DNA of 64,000 nt from Gorsachius magnificus (Eukaryota; Chordata; Aves; Pelecaniformes; Ardeidae): positions 30,440,806 through 30,504,805 of the forward strand of contig CM067081.1 in NCBI GenBank assembly GCA_034008185.1, in the 5' to 3' direction. The notes under the pieces are model-generated. The model searched no databases. It saw nothing but the letters and a program-made list of their open reading frames with translations, and had not been told where the DNA came from. Made by a program: the position numbers and the translations under genes. Position 1 is the stretch's first letter, and each line of letters starts with the position of its first letter. Of the stretch, positions 48,772-62,375 are shown piece by piece.

Positions 48772-51700
48772 TATATTTCTAGGAGTCGTGGGTGAAGATT
48801 GCATAGAGATGGCCGGTTCACGCACTGTAAGCTGACGTTTCTGGAAGTATAGGGCTTATTGCACATGCAGAAAACATACTGTACATTTGCATCTCTAATG
48901 TGTGCAAACAGACTGTGTAACAACTGCAGGTACTGGTGCATGCACAGTGGCCACTTGCCCAGAACTGACAGCCCGGGCAAAGCTATTGCTGTGGCTCAAA
49001 ATGGACAGCCAGACATGCAGGAATCCTTGATAAATGACCAAGTTTTTCTCCTTCTGACAATACAAAATTTTAAGGTGGGAAAAGGGGTCTTTTCTGTGGA
49101 TATACACAGATATGCCTAAGATTTTTTTTTTAATACCTAAGAATTTAAGATTTTCAATTGCTTCTGAATTAATGGTTTCAGCTCCCATACTATATAACCT
49201 TTTCATTTCACAACAGTTTTTCGTTTCTCTTTTAAAAGTCTTCTGAATTCACGTGCAAAATGAATGTTACTGGTAATTAGGTATTTGGCGAATTCTCAGC
49301 TTGCTGCACGTGTTAATCTTGTTGAAACTAGCTATACTCTAAGGTCACTTTTAAATCAGACTGAAAATCAGAATTCTCAGTTGAATTATATATTGGCATA
49401 TGAAGTGTTGTGTCTTCAGTAATGCAAGTTAGTTCTTATTTTGTGAGCACTGCAAAGAGATTATATTGTTAGTATACATAAAAATTGATTTCAGCCAAGT
49501 ATGGTCTCAAGGGGAATTCTAGAGTGCAAAGGGTCCTTGTTATCTGCAACACCATTAACAGTATTTTGTGACCTTCAAAGAAGATCATTAGAAAAATGAC
49601 TTGTTGAGGTATATGTACCATGCATAGCTTTATTGAAACAAAGGGCCTATGTGAGATGCTGTATCAAAGATTCTGTACAGATCAAGAAGTGTTGTCTTTT
49701 ACATAACCCTTATCAAGAACATCATACCAGAAATGAAGAATTGGCAATAAAACATCCCCTTGTACTGGATTTGGGAAGTAACCAAACTGATTACAAAGAA
49801 AGATTGTAAATTGATTTAAAATGTGAAAGGGTAGTATTAAACTTAAAGACTGCTGTACTTGTTCCATATCTTTAGAAGCAACTGGCTGAAGACTGACTTG
49901 CCTATAGTCTGAAACAGACTTTTTATCATCTGTCTGCTGGACAGAACAATACAGGCATGTTTCATTTATTTAGAAAATGGCCAGGGGCCAAAGAAAGATT
50001 AAAAATGTAAGCAAGAGTCAGTGCAATGGTTGTTCCTGTAAGAGTTAGGCATTTGGACTGCAATATCAGCAAATCCTCCCACAAAAGATATATCCTTACA
50101 ACACAGGATTTGCATTTGATGTCCTGGAAAAGCAATTGGTATGGCAAGGACAGGCTTACCCATTACTCCAGTAGTTGAATTTGGAATGCATTTGGCATTT
50201 ACAAGAGTAAACAAAAGCAGTTGACATACTTGAATAAGTTGTTCTGTGAGCCGCAGAACTAATGAATGCAAACAAATTTTAAAAAGAACAAATTGTTTCT
50301 TATGGATTTCTGACTTTGTTCTTCAGTCTCCCCCATCATAACCCCAGCTCCCCTGCCCAGGTCCTCTTCACCATTTCAACCAGCTGAGATTCATCATATG
50401 CTGCAGCTTATCTAGAGCCGTGGGTGTGCTGGGTGGTCCCTAGCCACAGCCAGACAGACTGTGCAAAGGCTGAGCTCAGCATGTCTCAGTCTCAGTGAGG
50501 GCAAATTATCTGAGGACCTCTGTCCTCCAGAAGATCTTCACTGACCTCTAGATGCCTAAGATGGGATCAAACCTGCCTAACTGAGGGACCTAACTTGAGC
50601 TGAAATTCAAGAAACCTAGGGAGCCAGCCTTCTTTCAGCATTTCTGCCCCTACTACAAGCAACAGAAGGTTCTTGCTGCCTTTCTGAGACTAGGCATCTA
50701 CATTTTGCAGACAAGGTCTGCCTTCAGAGACATCCAAAGGCATTTACCTGTCTCCACTGACTGTACAGGGAAACTTTGCTCTAGGAAGGCTTCTCCAGTT
50801 CCCTGAAACATTTGTGCATGTTAAGAACCTAAGATAAGATTCCAGTTTGAGCCTTACTCTTTCTGAATTGTTTGAAACTGGCCACGGAGGTCAGCAGAGG
50901 AGGACAGACAGACTGCCCCATTGCAGGAATTATGGGAAACCAGGTGGAAAGTAATAGCAATTAGGGAACATGTGTGTTTAATATAGTGATTTATCTGCTT
51001 TAATATTGCTACAGATAATGTAGAAACATATTGCAAAGAATACAATAAATTTTCATTTAGTTCCATTAAAACTTTTTATGAATAGGTGAATACCATTCCA
51101 AAACTTGTGTCTACCTGAAACAATTTAATGCAAGAAACATGGAAGAGTTCAGTCTGAGATTTCACTTTGGGTAAGGGAACTGATTCTGCTACATACATCA
51201 TAAGTGAGTTGAACAGAAGACTAAAACTTTTTGAACACAAACTTCTGTAGAAAAGCTGTACATTACCAGTTGAACTCAGGTTTAGTATTCCTGAGTCTTT
51301 TGAATGTACCCAGACTGGTGGCTTATGTGGTTCCCTAACCTTTCTCCAAAATATGTTTTTAATTTTTCCTTGATGCTCAGATTCAGCAGAGATCTGTTCT
51401 TTTATGATTTAACTTCACACAACTGTTTTGGAACACGTACAGCTCATTACACAGAGAGCAGGAGAACAGCTAGTTCAAAAGGACAGTAACAGATCTTGAA
51501 ATAAGTCAGTTTGAATAAAATAAGAAACAGGTTGAGCCTGTATCCAAAAATCTGACTGATTTCAGGCTGAAATCTCTTTCACATTTGGATAAACAACGAA
51601 TACACCATGAAATAAAGTTTAGTGCCTTCTCACTCTGTTGGGGTGAAGCCGGCATGAGGAGATAGCACTCTGATAGCACTTCCACCCCTGTGCTAGCCCA

Positions 51701-53940
51701 ACTGCAAACGCCGCTGGGAAGTGGATGAAGTCTCACGGGAAGCCCATTTCAAGCTCAGTTGCACAGGCAGAAGAAACGAGCTCTTTGGGAGTGAGCGTAC
51801 CCAGTTTTCTTCAGTGAAGGTCTGAAGACTTTACTGTAAGACCCTGAAATTCACAGTATGGAATGTTTGTCTGTTTGTCCACCCATGCTTACTGGTTGTT
51901 TTTTTTTTTAACTTGAGTGGCAGTTTGGCCAGGATGTGCATTCATGAAAAGTGCTAATGAATCTCTAATCACCTTTGTCTCAGAGACAGCATCCTCAGCA
52001 GCGCTGAATCCTCTTCCGTGGGCAGTGACACTGGCACAACGCAGAGCAGTTCTCCCTGCTACCAATAACCAACTTCCCTTCAGGGGGCAAGCCAGTGAGT
52101 TCATTCAGCTTCTGTTCACATGCAGTGAGGCCTGGCTTCTTCTCTTCTCTGGTGTGCAAGTACACTCAGAGTCTGCCGTGGTCTGTCTCTAGACCCATCT
52201 GCAGTCGCATTTCTCTTTACAGAGATGAAATAAAACTTAGCAAGTCAGTTTTGTTTAAACAGCAGAATACCTGGGGAACCATCCTGGACTGAGAGAGCTA
52301 GTTTCCACTAAGGTATTAACGCTACTGAAGTACTAAAACCATATCTGAATGTCTCTGAAAAAGAAGAAAACCTAAGTAATATGGAAAACATCCTTGGTCT
52401 CGTTTGTGCAATTTGTGAATTACATAGAACATATCTAGAACAGTATCAGTCCTTGGGAGGACATCTTAGTTCTGCCTCGCAGGATTTCCATATTCAGTGC
52501 TCTTAGAAGTAGAGTGGTAAACAAAAGCTAACACCTAACACCTTTTTTTTTGTTAAACTAAGACTTCTATATTCTACTTTTAAGTGATTTAATGTGGAAA
52601 TCCTCAGGGACAAAAAGCAAAAGGAAGAAAAAGCAATTGGAAATAAACCCACAAGAAACAAGGGAGATTTTGACAAAGGAAGATAAAAATATATAGAAAG
52701 AAAAAGAGAAGCGAAATATGTCTAGTGGGAGAGAAAGAAAAAGTAACTGCAGGGAGCACTGGAAATTTCCTACCCATGGGACCATATTGGTGGCTCAGAA
52801 GGAAGCAGCTGTACCCAGCAGAGACCCAGATTTGTCAGAGACCCTGGGGCTCTCTTGCCAGAAACCGGACCCGACTTCTAAACGCCAAGGAAAACAAGGG
52901 TAGAGACAAAAATAGCTTTTGCCTTAAATAAAAGCTTTCAAAGGACTGTCCCCCTTTCTCCTCTACTGTATGAAAAATAACAAACTTTACCAATGGCTGT
53001 TGCACTCCATTGTCAAGAACTTGGTTATAATGCAGCTTGGATAGCCATGGCGGATGAGGCCAAAGGGTGATAGAAATGGAATGACTTTTTTTGGTTGTTG
53101 TGTTTTGGGGTTTAGTTTTTATTAGAAAAAAGCTCTTTAGCTTAGGTCTCTACCTAGGCTTTTTCCTTAACCTAGATATAAAACAGTTTGGCTCCATCCT
53201 AACTGGCCAGCCAAACTGTGTTATAAGGTCAGGCCATAAACAAATTTAACAACTGTTGTTAATTAAATAGTTATTGTAGTATAGATGGGGTCAAACAAAG
53301 GGTATGTGTGGGAGGGGAGGGGAAGAGAGGGCCTAAGTGGCAAAAGGTGGGGGGAATCTTGGCTCCTGATTTAGAAGCCGTGAACAAGCAAGAACTCTAT
53401 GGAAAAGACCTCTGGGACATAAAAATAGTAGTTAATATTTCAAATTTTGGTGCAAATATTAAGTAATTAATAGCAACAGACAGCTCATGTTCCCTCATTC
53501 ACACTTGCCTATGCTCTGAAACCATCTTGGTAAGTAAGACTTGGCTTTCCTCAAGCAGAAATCCTGTATCTACCTCTATCAGTGGTATCACTTTAACAGC
53601 AGCACTTCATCAACATATTAATGCCTTCCCGTGCCAGGATGTTGTCCAAGTTCCAGCTGGTTAAAAGAGTTGTTATGGAATGGGAATTTCAGTTGGAGAT
53701 TTATAGAAGAGCAACAGGGAAAAAAAAGAAGAGGATTACATTTAATTTCAATACTCAGAAATGTGCTTTCCTTTGTCATGAAAGTGGGACCATGCCTGCA
53801 TGTCTGCAGTCTGCCTTGCATACTGATTTTGCGTGCGCCTAGCTAAAACTAGTGCCTGTGATATGATCTGATTTTGACTCTACAGAAGAAGGCAAGAGGA
53901 GCAGAATTTATATTTCAGGTCTGTAAGGCATTTTGAAGTT
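48772..53940. other. intergenic, nothing recognised
   Basis: About 5.2 kb of AT-rich sequence with only short, unsupported open frames and small T runs (for example 49120-49130 and 51900-51910). I saw no exon, RNA gene or clear mobile element. Confidence 0.45.
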
Positions 53941-54536
53941 TGTCGTGGTTTAACCCCAGCTGGCGACTCAGCACCACACAGCTGCTTGCTCACTCCCCCC
54001 ACAATGGGATCAGGCAGGGAATCCAACGAGTAAAAAAGAAAACTCATGGGTTGAGATTAAAGACAGTTTAATAGGGAAAGCAAAAGCTCTGAACGTGCAA
54101 GCAAACAAAGCAAGGAATTCATTCACTCCTTCCGATGGGCAGGCAGGTGCTCAGCCATCTCCAGGAAAGCAGGGCTCCATCACACATAACAGTTACTTGG
54201 GAAGACAAACTCCATCAGTCTGAACGTCCCCCCCTTCCTTCTTCTTCCCCCAGCTTTATATGGTGAGCATGACGACATATGGTGTGGAATATCCCTTGGG
54301 TCACTTGGGGTCAGCTGTCCCAGCCATGCCCCCTCCCAACTCCTTGTGCACCCCCAGCCTCCTCACTGGCGGGGTGGGGTGAGAAGCAGAAAAGGCCTCA
54401 ACTCTGTGTAAGCACTGCTCAGCGATAACTAAAACATCTCTATATTATCAACACTGTTTCCAGCACACATCCAAAACATAGCCCTGTATGAGCTACTATT
54501 AAAAAAATTAACTCCATCCCAGCCAAAACCAGCACA
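53941..54536 (-). mobile_element. solo LTR of an avian endogenous retrovirus, copy 2
   Basis: A 596-bp element. On the minus strand it runs from TGTGCTGGTTTTGGCTGGGA to GGGGTTAAACCACGACA. It has a TATA box (CATATAAAGC) and, 3' of it, the poly(A) signal in CTATTAAACTGTC. It has inverted TG...CA ends and is flanked by agtt on both sides, possibly the remainder of a target-site duplication. No gag, pol or env sequence flanks it, so it is probably a recombination-derived solo LTR. Confidence 0.92.
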
Positions 54537-56183
54537 AGTTAATCGGGTCCTTTGGGTCTGATATAATTTGCGTAAGATTGCTGTTGATGATTAGAATAGC
54601 TCTTTAAGATTTTTGTTAATAGTCTGTTACATGGACCTAGTGGAAAGATTCCAATAGCAGTCTGTTAGTTTTTCCCTGTCACATTCAGGTTACAGACCCT
54701 TCACAGATGTTATAAATAGACATCAATACTAAAAGGGAATATTACACAAATTAAAATCATAAGTGTGCTCAAACTGCCAACACAGACATTTTGTTAAAAA
54801 CATCTGTCACATAAAAGCAAACATTTAAGGCCATTATATTTATAACAATTGTTTTCATTTTTAGTATGTACTACATATTTTCCTTTTCTTCTGTTATTAT
54901 TGACTTGAATATTTTTTCTTAGACTTTAATACTTATTTTTTCCAACATTAGTTATGTTCTTGACCATATAAATAATAACATAGACTTTTAATGAAAAGAA
55001 ATAAATCTCAGTGGCTGGAAATCTAATAGATACTTGCACAATGAATGAGTCAACTGAGAATCCAACACCGTGTTCTCCAAAAAATATATAGTTATCAGAT
55101 ATTATAAAGATAAGTATTAAGCTGGATGTCTGTTCAATTATATCCAGTTATTTCATTCTGTTCTGAAATTAATTTCTCAGGTGAAAAGGATAAATGACAT
55201 ATAAATGTCCCATTCTGGGCCTTTTTGTTGCATTCTGTGATTCTATGATTACTGCTGGTGCTGCTGTTCTAGTCGTACCAGTATTCACCATGACTCCGTG
55301 CAATAGAGCCCTCCCAAGCTGAATGGTCCCAGGGTGCTTTCATCCTAGCACACCACCCGCCCTGGTATTATCCATCCCTTCCTTCTCCCCTTCCACTGCT
55401 GCTTGGAGTTTCTAGGTGCAGCCTCCGTGATATCTCTTAGCCCAAGGAGCTCTAGGCTTCTTTCACCAGTGTTGACCTCTTAGGCTGTTTCTATTACAAA
55501 GAGGGTGAGGAACCATCAGTGGCCCCATTTACTCTACTTACAGCTCTTCTCTCTCTTGTAGCTTTGCTTTGAGGAGAGCTATTTGGAGCAAAGGCAGAAA
55601 AGGAGCTAACTGAACGTGAGGACAACTGAGACCTTGTGCTCAAGCTCACACCCCTGTCTCCTTCCATTAGTAGCGGCCCACCTTCACACTTCCTAACAGC
55701 TCCAACCTGTCATAAGATTATATAAATACAATGAATTGTCACAATCAGGAAGGCTTTGCTGCTCATAGAACAACAGTCTTGGTCTGGTTAAAATCAATAC
55801 TTACTGTTTCCTGTATTATCTGTATTCTGAAAACCACTTAAATATATGATCAGCCTTAAGTTCACACTTAGCTTTTCCTTAAGTCAGTGAGATTTTTTCT
55901 GATATAAGACCTCCATATAATTAGACACAGTTGAAGAACATTTGCAGTCTTTTGAGATGATGTTTTTTACACGGCACAGAGGGTGTGCTGGGCCCTTTAC
56001 AAATGTAAATAGAGACACAGCCCATGGCTGGAGGAATCATTGAACCAACTCAGCTCACACAGAAAAGCCACGAAAAACATAAATACTGGCTTCTGGTTCA
56101 ACTCAAAACTGGAGCAGACCTCATGAAGAGATTAGAAGGATAGTCTGTTGTGTAGGACTGAACAAGCCAGGCCCATAGCATCA
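54537..56183. other. intergenic, nothing recognised except a possible CR1 tail
   Basis: AT-rich sequence without recognisable coding content. At 55225-55250 there is a cattctgtgattctatgatt string resembling a bare CR1 tail, but the sequence before it is too diverged to assign confidently. Confidence 0.45.
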
Positions 56184-56300
56184 TAGAAAAGTCAGTCGGA
56201 AGAGATGTCTGGAGGTCACCTGGTCATGCAGCCCCACCTCCGCCTTGAAGCAGGACCACCACCAGTGCTGGAGCAGCCGTTAGTCCAAAGGGACGTTGTG
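56184..56300 (-). mobile_element. old CR1 LINE 3' end fragment
   Basis: Plus-strand reading gcatcatagaaaagtcagtc, then ggaagagatgtctggaggtc, matches the reverse complement of a CR1 3' end (tail, then the TTCC-AACC box). The caggaccaccaccagtgctg part resembles the CR1 3' UTR. It is diverged, and the right boundary is approximate. Confidence 0.6.
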
Positions 56301-58199
56301 AAATCTTTTTTCATTGCTGTGTATCACTGAGTATCATTACCCTTTAAAAATCTTATGTGCAGCTTCTTCAGAATTATCCTGCCCATCGGGATCAGGCCCA
56401 GGTGACTCAATAAAGGCACTATACATTAAAAATGAAGTTATTAAGATTAGACTAAAGCCAAAACCAGAAATCACTGGGCTTCATTGAGTTGCTGAACACA
56501 GTCAACAGTCATTTTAGATAGTAGAGGGTATCCCTGTAGCATCCCGCTGCTGCTGCAGCACGGTTCTGGGTTGCCCTAAGTCCCATCATAACTGTCTGTC
56601 GTATCCGCCAGCCCCATATAGATGCCTCCTTATGGTACTAGGGAATGTCAACTAGACATGTATATTTAGGCACCTGAATGAGCTCCGTTAACTGTACTAA
56701 AAGATTTCAGCTGACTACGACAGGAACTTACACAGCATGCTCACGGATAAACACCTGTGTATAGATGCCTATAGGAGATGAATCCTACCTTGAGTGGCAA
56801 GTCGGGAGGTTTCTGCAAGAAAAGGAGTTTTGAACACTGTTTTAAAGAACAATATGTTCATTACCCATCTTTATGGTGGCATTAAATATCCCATGTCCTC
56901 AGTGTTTCAAAGTAAATGGTTAGGAGGCCATGCTGTATGAGCCAGGACTCAGTCTATGCAGTAAACCAGCCTTACTCAGCCTAAAGCATCAGAATTTAAG
57001 CTTCTCTCATATAGCCTTCAGGATTTCTGTGCTGTCTAACTAACACTTAACTGTGTAACCATTGTATTTTTTTATTTGAGTATTTAATGATACTTAATCA
57101 ATTGTATTCTGTTGTTATTTTTCATTTAATGGAAGATACCTGAGAGAAACAATAAGAAAAGATAGTGAACATACATAAAAAGGATGAACTATTACAATTT
57201 CCCCCCCCAAAACCGACATAATGTATTTTTAGGCTTTTTGGGTGGGAAAATGGGAAAACAATGGGTCACAAGTAAAATGTTGCTCTCAGTGTTACTGCTT
57301 TTATGAACTGCAAACCAGAACCACCAGGCATTCCGGCAGTGAGTAGATAAGAACCATCAGTGTCAAGGCACTAAACTGACAGATTCCTGTAAAGCACGTA
57401 GCCCCTAGGTACGTGACCTGCATGGGATCCTGCGCTGGAAAATATACAATTCTTGCAATATGTCAGTTCCTCTGCTTTCTGCTCCTCTTAATTTTTGTGT
57501 GTATCTTACTTTGAGATGCCTTATTTGCTGTGCTCTGCATTACTTTAGGCAATCATTTCTCAGTCTGCATGTGTGCCTAATTCCTCTATTTCCATTATTT
57601 TGCTCCGTGAACATAGTTACTGCTGTTTGCGGTATGAGTTCTGGTAGCATTCGTCCCTCTTCTTTATGAGCTTAAAAGTACATGAATTCAGGCATTTCTC
57701 TACCTGTCTTTCTAATTTAATGCCAAATTAAGCTATTCTCTAGAATTTACCAGGTACATCAGTAGAGATTCCAGAGAACTGGTTTAGGGTGCATGTACAT
57801 CCAAAATATTTATTTACAGCTGAAGCAAAGGAGTTTTTCTTTTCTGGGGTAAATGAATTGGAAGGTTTAGCAGGAAACAAAATGTGGGAATCAAACTGCT
57901 AGGCTATTTTTTTCAGAAAGAATGAAGAGTAGTCTTAAGTTGAGAGCTAGCTGAGGCACAGTGTAGTATGTGTAGGGGTTTGGGAAGGATTTTTCCCCAA
58001 AGCCATTTTATGTTTAATTGAATTGCAGCTTTGCATTGCAGCTAGGCTCTGCTGAGACACAGGTAAACTACTACGGGGGAGAGCCGGCGTGCAAATACTG
58101 GCTGCAAATGCAATGACACATCATCTCTCAGTAACTCCATGGGCTCTCTTGCCTTGCGGAAAAGTGGTCCTTTGAAATCTCTGGCCTCTCAGTCAAAGA
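56301..58199. other. intergenic, nothing recognised
   Basis: No coding exon, RNA gene or repeat family recognised. A short C run (57200-57208) is present. Confidence 0.45.
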
Positions 58200-58997
58200 C
58201 CAAAAACCTCATGAGGTTCAACAAGGCCAAGTGCAAGGTCATGCACCTGGGTCGGGGTAACCCCCAGTATCAGTACAGGCTGGGGGAAGAAAGGATCGAG
58301 AGCAGCCCTGCTGAGAGGGACTTGGGGGTGCTGGTGGATGAAAAGCTGGACATGAGCCGGCAATGTGCGCTGGCAGCCCAGAAGGCCAACCGTACTCTGG
58401 GCTGCATCAGGAGAAGTGTGGCCAGCAGGTTGAGGGAGGGGATTCTGCCCCTCTACTCTGCTCTGGTGAGACCTCACCTAGAGTACTGTGTCCAGCTCTG
58501 GAGCCCTCAGCACAAGAAGGACATGGACCTGTTGGAGCGGGTCCAGAGGAGGGCTACTAAAATGATCCGAGGGCTGGAGCACCTCTCTTATGAGAACAGG
58601 CTGAGAGAGTTGGGCTTGTTCAGCCTGGAGAAGAGAAGGCTGCAGGGAGACCTGATTGCGGCCTTTCAGTACCTAAAGGGAGCCTATAGGAAAGGTGGGG
58701 AAAATCTTTTTAGTAGGGCCAGCTGTGACAGGACAAGGGGTAATGGTTTTAAACTAAAACAGGGTAGGTTTAGACTAGATATAAGGAAGAAATTCTTTAC
58801 AATGAGGATGGTAAAACACTGGAAGGGGTTGCCCAGAGAGGTAGTGGAGGCCCCATCCCTGGAAACATTCAAGACCAGGCTGGATGGGGCTCTGAGCAAC
58901 CTGATCTAGTTAGCAGTGTCCCTGCTCACTGCAGGGGGGTTGGACTAGATGACCTCTAGGGGTCCCTTCCAACCCAAAACATTCTATGATTCTATGA
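58200..58997 (+). mobile_element. CR1 LINE, 0.8-kb 5'-truncated copy with an intact ORF2 C-terminus
   Basis: The reading frame is unbroken to the stop at 58909. It shows [80 protein letters not shown] and [20 protein letters not shown]. The 3' UTR and tail CATTCTATGATTCTATGA end at 58997. The open frame continues leftward to an ATG at 58139 in unrelated sequence, which is chance. The RT catalytic motifs lie upstream of the truncation and are missing. Lack of stops suggests a comparatively young copy. Confidence 0.94.
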
Positions 58998-60968
58998 AAG
59001 ACAGGTTGACAGGACAACAGTCCCTCTGTAACAGAGGGGAAATGCTGTGCTGGGCCATCAGACTGGCAAACCACATGTGGTGACTGAGTGCAAGACCTGG
59101 CAGGTTGGGAAACCATAATCTCTGGTCTTTGGGGCTTGTTCTAGGTCCTTCCAAAGCTCAGTAGGAACTTTCATTGCTTTTTCTGAGTGCTGGCTGAGAT
59201 CATCTGTGCGTTGATTCTCACAGTACCCAGTTCAGATCCTACTTCATGCCCTCCCCGATGAACATGGTTTTATAAACACTTTGTAGCATGCCACCTTTGT
59301 CCTTGACTGTTACATCTATGGCTGGTCTCTTTCTTCGAGCACACAGCTGCACAGGAACCTGTATTTATCCTCATATTCATTGTGCTTTCAACTGTGTTCA
59401 GCTCTTACAAGTGTCTTCTATTTATTATTTTTCTGCTGAAGCCTTTGTTCGCCTAAATCTTTGATCTCACGTATCCAAATATAAATATTCTATCAAACAC
59501 TGTACTCAGATGGCCGGAGGAAGGAACAGTCTTTGCAAATATGCATTGTGTCAGTATCTCAAAAATCAGGGAAAGTCACATTCATAAGGCCAAGCTTTAT
59601 CCTCTGTTTATAAGACAGTAAGAAGTAGGGAAGCTTCTTATCACTGCACAGAGCAGTTCTGCAGGGGAGGGGAGAGGCCCCAGAGAGGGTCGGTCCTGTG
59701 TCGGTGGGGTCTTGTGGTGATATGGTGGGGATAAATGGATATGGGGGGGGGCAAGAAAGTCATGCAACCCTTTTCTGTTCCAGCCTCTTTCCCAGCAGAA
59801 GGCTGAGGTTTCTTCTTGATCCCCATACTGTGGCCTTGGGGTGAGGGTGGAGGGTGAGCTAAGGCCAGTCAGGTGTGGCTGGGGAGCGCTGTGTCTTCCA
59901 GGTACTCATCATGGTTTCTACAAGGGAGGATCCTACAGCCAGCAAGGTCTTTGGTCTCCCCCTGAGGACAGCTTCCCCGTAGAGCAGGAAGGTAGAGATG
60001 TGGCCAGTGCTGCTTACTTTTATGCTGTAAACTCTCCTGAGTGAGAGAATTACAACGTGTCTTAAAAATGCCTGGGCACCCTCGGAGCTATGTAAGTGGT
60101 AGGACTGAGCTGTCATTTCATAGCTGAGATTCAGAGGATGCGCTGTTGCAGCCTCATGAATTCTGCTGTGGCACATTCATGCTTTCCAGTAGAGCGTCTC
60201 CTACAAAGATGACCTCCCAGTTTCTTGGGAATAAGCAGTACATCAAATGTGACTAAAAGTCCACCCCCACAAAATGTTACCCAGTTGCTTCTGATAATAG
60301 ATTAAATGTCTAACAAAGTGAATATTTGAAGTTTCATGTATGTATTTTTTCATGCCCAGAAGCATAAGCTGAGATACATTTTGTTAAGGATCTCCTTAAA
60401 ATGGCTCAAATTCTAGACCTAGTCCCTCCTCCGCATGAATCCCCACAGATGCTTATGCAAGCATGTCCGATTCCATAAATTGTGAATCTGGCCCTGGTGT
60501 TTTAAAAGATAAGTTTTAACTGTGGAGCAATTAGAATATCTGTCCTCTCTGGGGAGATCCTGAGCCCCTGGGTTTTATATGTTTTCAACACCTACAGATT
60601 CTTTGTTATCCATGCACTAGTAAAAGGGGAGGGGGCCCAGTGGCTGTGGTCAGAAGGCAGTATTTGCAAGGAGATTCTCGTAACTTTATTTTCTCGTAAC
60701 TTTATTTTAGTTAAAAAACCCCACAACTACAATATGATTAGAACTTGGTTGGCAATGACAGTGCCAAAGGGCACTAGAGAAAAAGGACTCCGGTGACCTT
60801 CAAGACTTATAGTTGTGGGGGGCATTCACAAGCCTGCATGCTTTTCTCCCAGGAGGATATAGCCCCCACACAGGGGACCTGCTCTCCCCACACAGTGTCC
60901 TCCCGGCCATGACCCAGCATGCAAGACATACTGGGCAGTACTAGTGCACTAGCCATGAGGAAACCAGT
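58998..60968. other. intergenic, nothing recognised
   Basis: Short open frames only (for example 59641-59826 and 59859-60176 minus). A G run at 59742-59750 and a short duplicated TCTCGTAACTTTATTT at 60675-60710 are the only structures noted. Confidence 0.45.
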
Positions 60969-61573
60969 TGTAATGGGTTTGACCTTGGCTGGATGCCAGG
61001 TGCCACCAAGACGCTCTATCACTCCCCTCTTCAGCAGGACAGGTGGGGAGAAAATGAGATGGAAAAGAAAAAAAACCACCTTGTGGGTCAAGATAAAGGC
61101 AGTTTAATAAACAGCAAAAGCAAAGGCCGTGTGCGGTAGCAAAGGGAAAACAAGATTTTATTCTCTACTTCCCATTAGCAGGCAACGTCCAGCCACTTCC
61201 CAGGAAGCAGAACTTCAGTACGCACAGCGGTTGCTCCGGAAGACAAAATGTCATAAAAAATGAATGCTCCCTCTCCCCGTTCCTTTCCCTTAGCTTTTAT
61301 CTCTGAGACGATGTCATATGGTCTGGAATATCCCTTTGGTCAGTTTGGGTCAGGTGTCTTGGCTACATCTCCTCCCAAGATCTTGCCCCCTCCCAGCCCA
61401 TTGGTGGTGGTGGGGCAATGTTGGAGACACAGCCTTGATGCTGTGGGAGCACTGCTCAGCAGCAGCCAAACCCCTGGTGTGTTATCAACACCTTTCTACA
61501 TACCAACAGAAAGCACAGCACTGTGAGGGCTGCTATGAGGAAAATTAACTCCATCTCAGCCCGACCCAATACA
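60969..61573 (-). mobile_element. solo LTR of an avian endogenous retrovirus, copy 3
   Basis: A 605-bp element, more diverged than the other two. Minus-strand ends are TGTATTGGGTCGGGCTGAGA and CAAGGTCAAACCCATTACA. A weak TATA-like GATAAAAGC and the ATTAAA poly(A) signal are retained. It is flanked by a perfect 5-bp direct repeat CCAGT (60964-60968 and 61574-61578), the target-site duplication. It has no internal retroviral region. Confidence 0.9.
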
Positions 61574-62344
61574 CCAGTTGTTAAAGAGAAGGTGACCTAT
61601 GGGGGTTGTTTTACCAGTATACATATTTTCTAAATATGACTGCTACAAAAATGACTATCAGCTACCTCAGGAGTTTGTCGGGTGAAGCAGATAAGAAGTT
61701 CAATCTTTATTTTGTGTCAGTGTCCTGAATGAACTGTTTTTCTATCATTACATATGGGATCCATAGTATGGAGTATGTTAGGAATCTGCATTGCCTGCCC
61801 ACGGTGCCTCAACTCCCCTAGAGAATAATTTAATCTCTGTTCTGCCCTTATTCACATGCTGCCATTCAGGCTTTCCCTGAGTACCTCATCAATGGAGAGT
61901 AAGTGAAGTGCAGGATTTGGTCCTTTCACTTCAATTTTTATGGTTTGTTCTTATATAAACACATTTCAAGGAGTTTTACAAAAGCTGCATAATTCAAGAC
62001 AGCTTTTGGCATGATGATAAGGACTGAAAAGAGAGCAGAAAAGATCCTTTCACTCTGATTTCAAAATGAAGGAGTAAAAAGTGTCCCAGACATATGAGAT
62101 GGGAAGGTCCAGAAAAGACTTCTTAGCAGCCCCCTACCTACAGAAACACTGAGGCAAATGAGCCAGTATGAAATGCCATGAAAAGCCACGGTAGCTCCAG
62201 CCTGTATTTTTCAGGGTCTCAGAGGTTGAAAAAAACCCACCGTTTTTTAAACCTAGAGCTTGTTGGGAATTTTCTGCTTGGGCTGACCTTCCAGACAGGA
62301 AGAGGTACTCTCTGCAAAACTGACACTGGAAGAGACCAATTTTG

Positions 62345-62347
<3 letters not shown>

Positions 62348-62373
<26 letters not shown>
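62348..62373. repeat. poly(A) run, 26 bp
   Basis: Uninterrupted A homopolymer. No retroposed gene is recognisable before it. Confidence 0.9.

Positions 62374-62375
<2 letters not shown>

Noticed and set aside
58139..58200. ATG and first 20 codons of the 256-codon plus-strand frame as a gene start
   Set aside because: The frame becomes CR1 ORF2 at about 58200. The upstream codons are unrelated sequence that happens to be open.
23673..61573. LTR copies as the two ends of a provirus
   Set aside because: Between copies 1 and 2 lie host exons and intergenic DNA. Between copies 2 and 3 there is no gag, pol or env, and copy 3 has its own target-site duplication.
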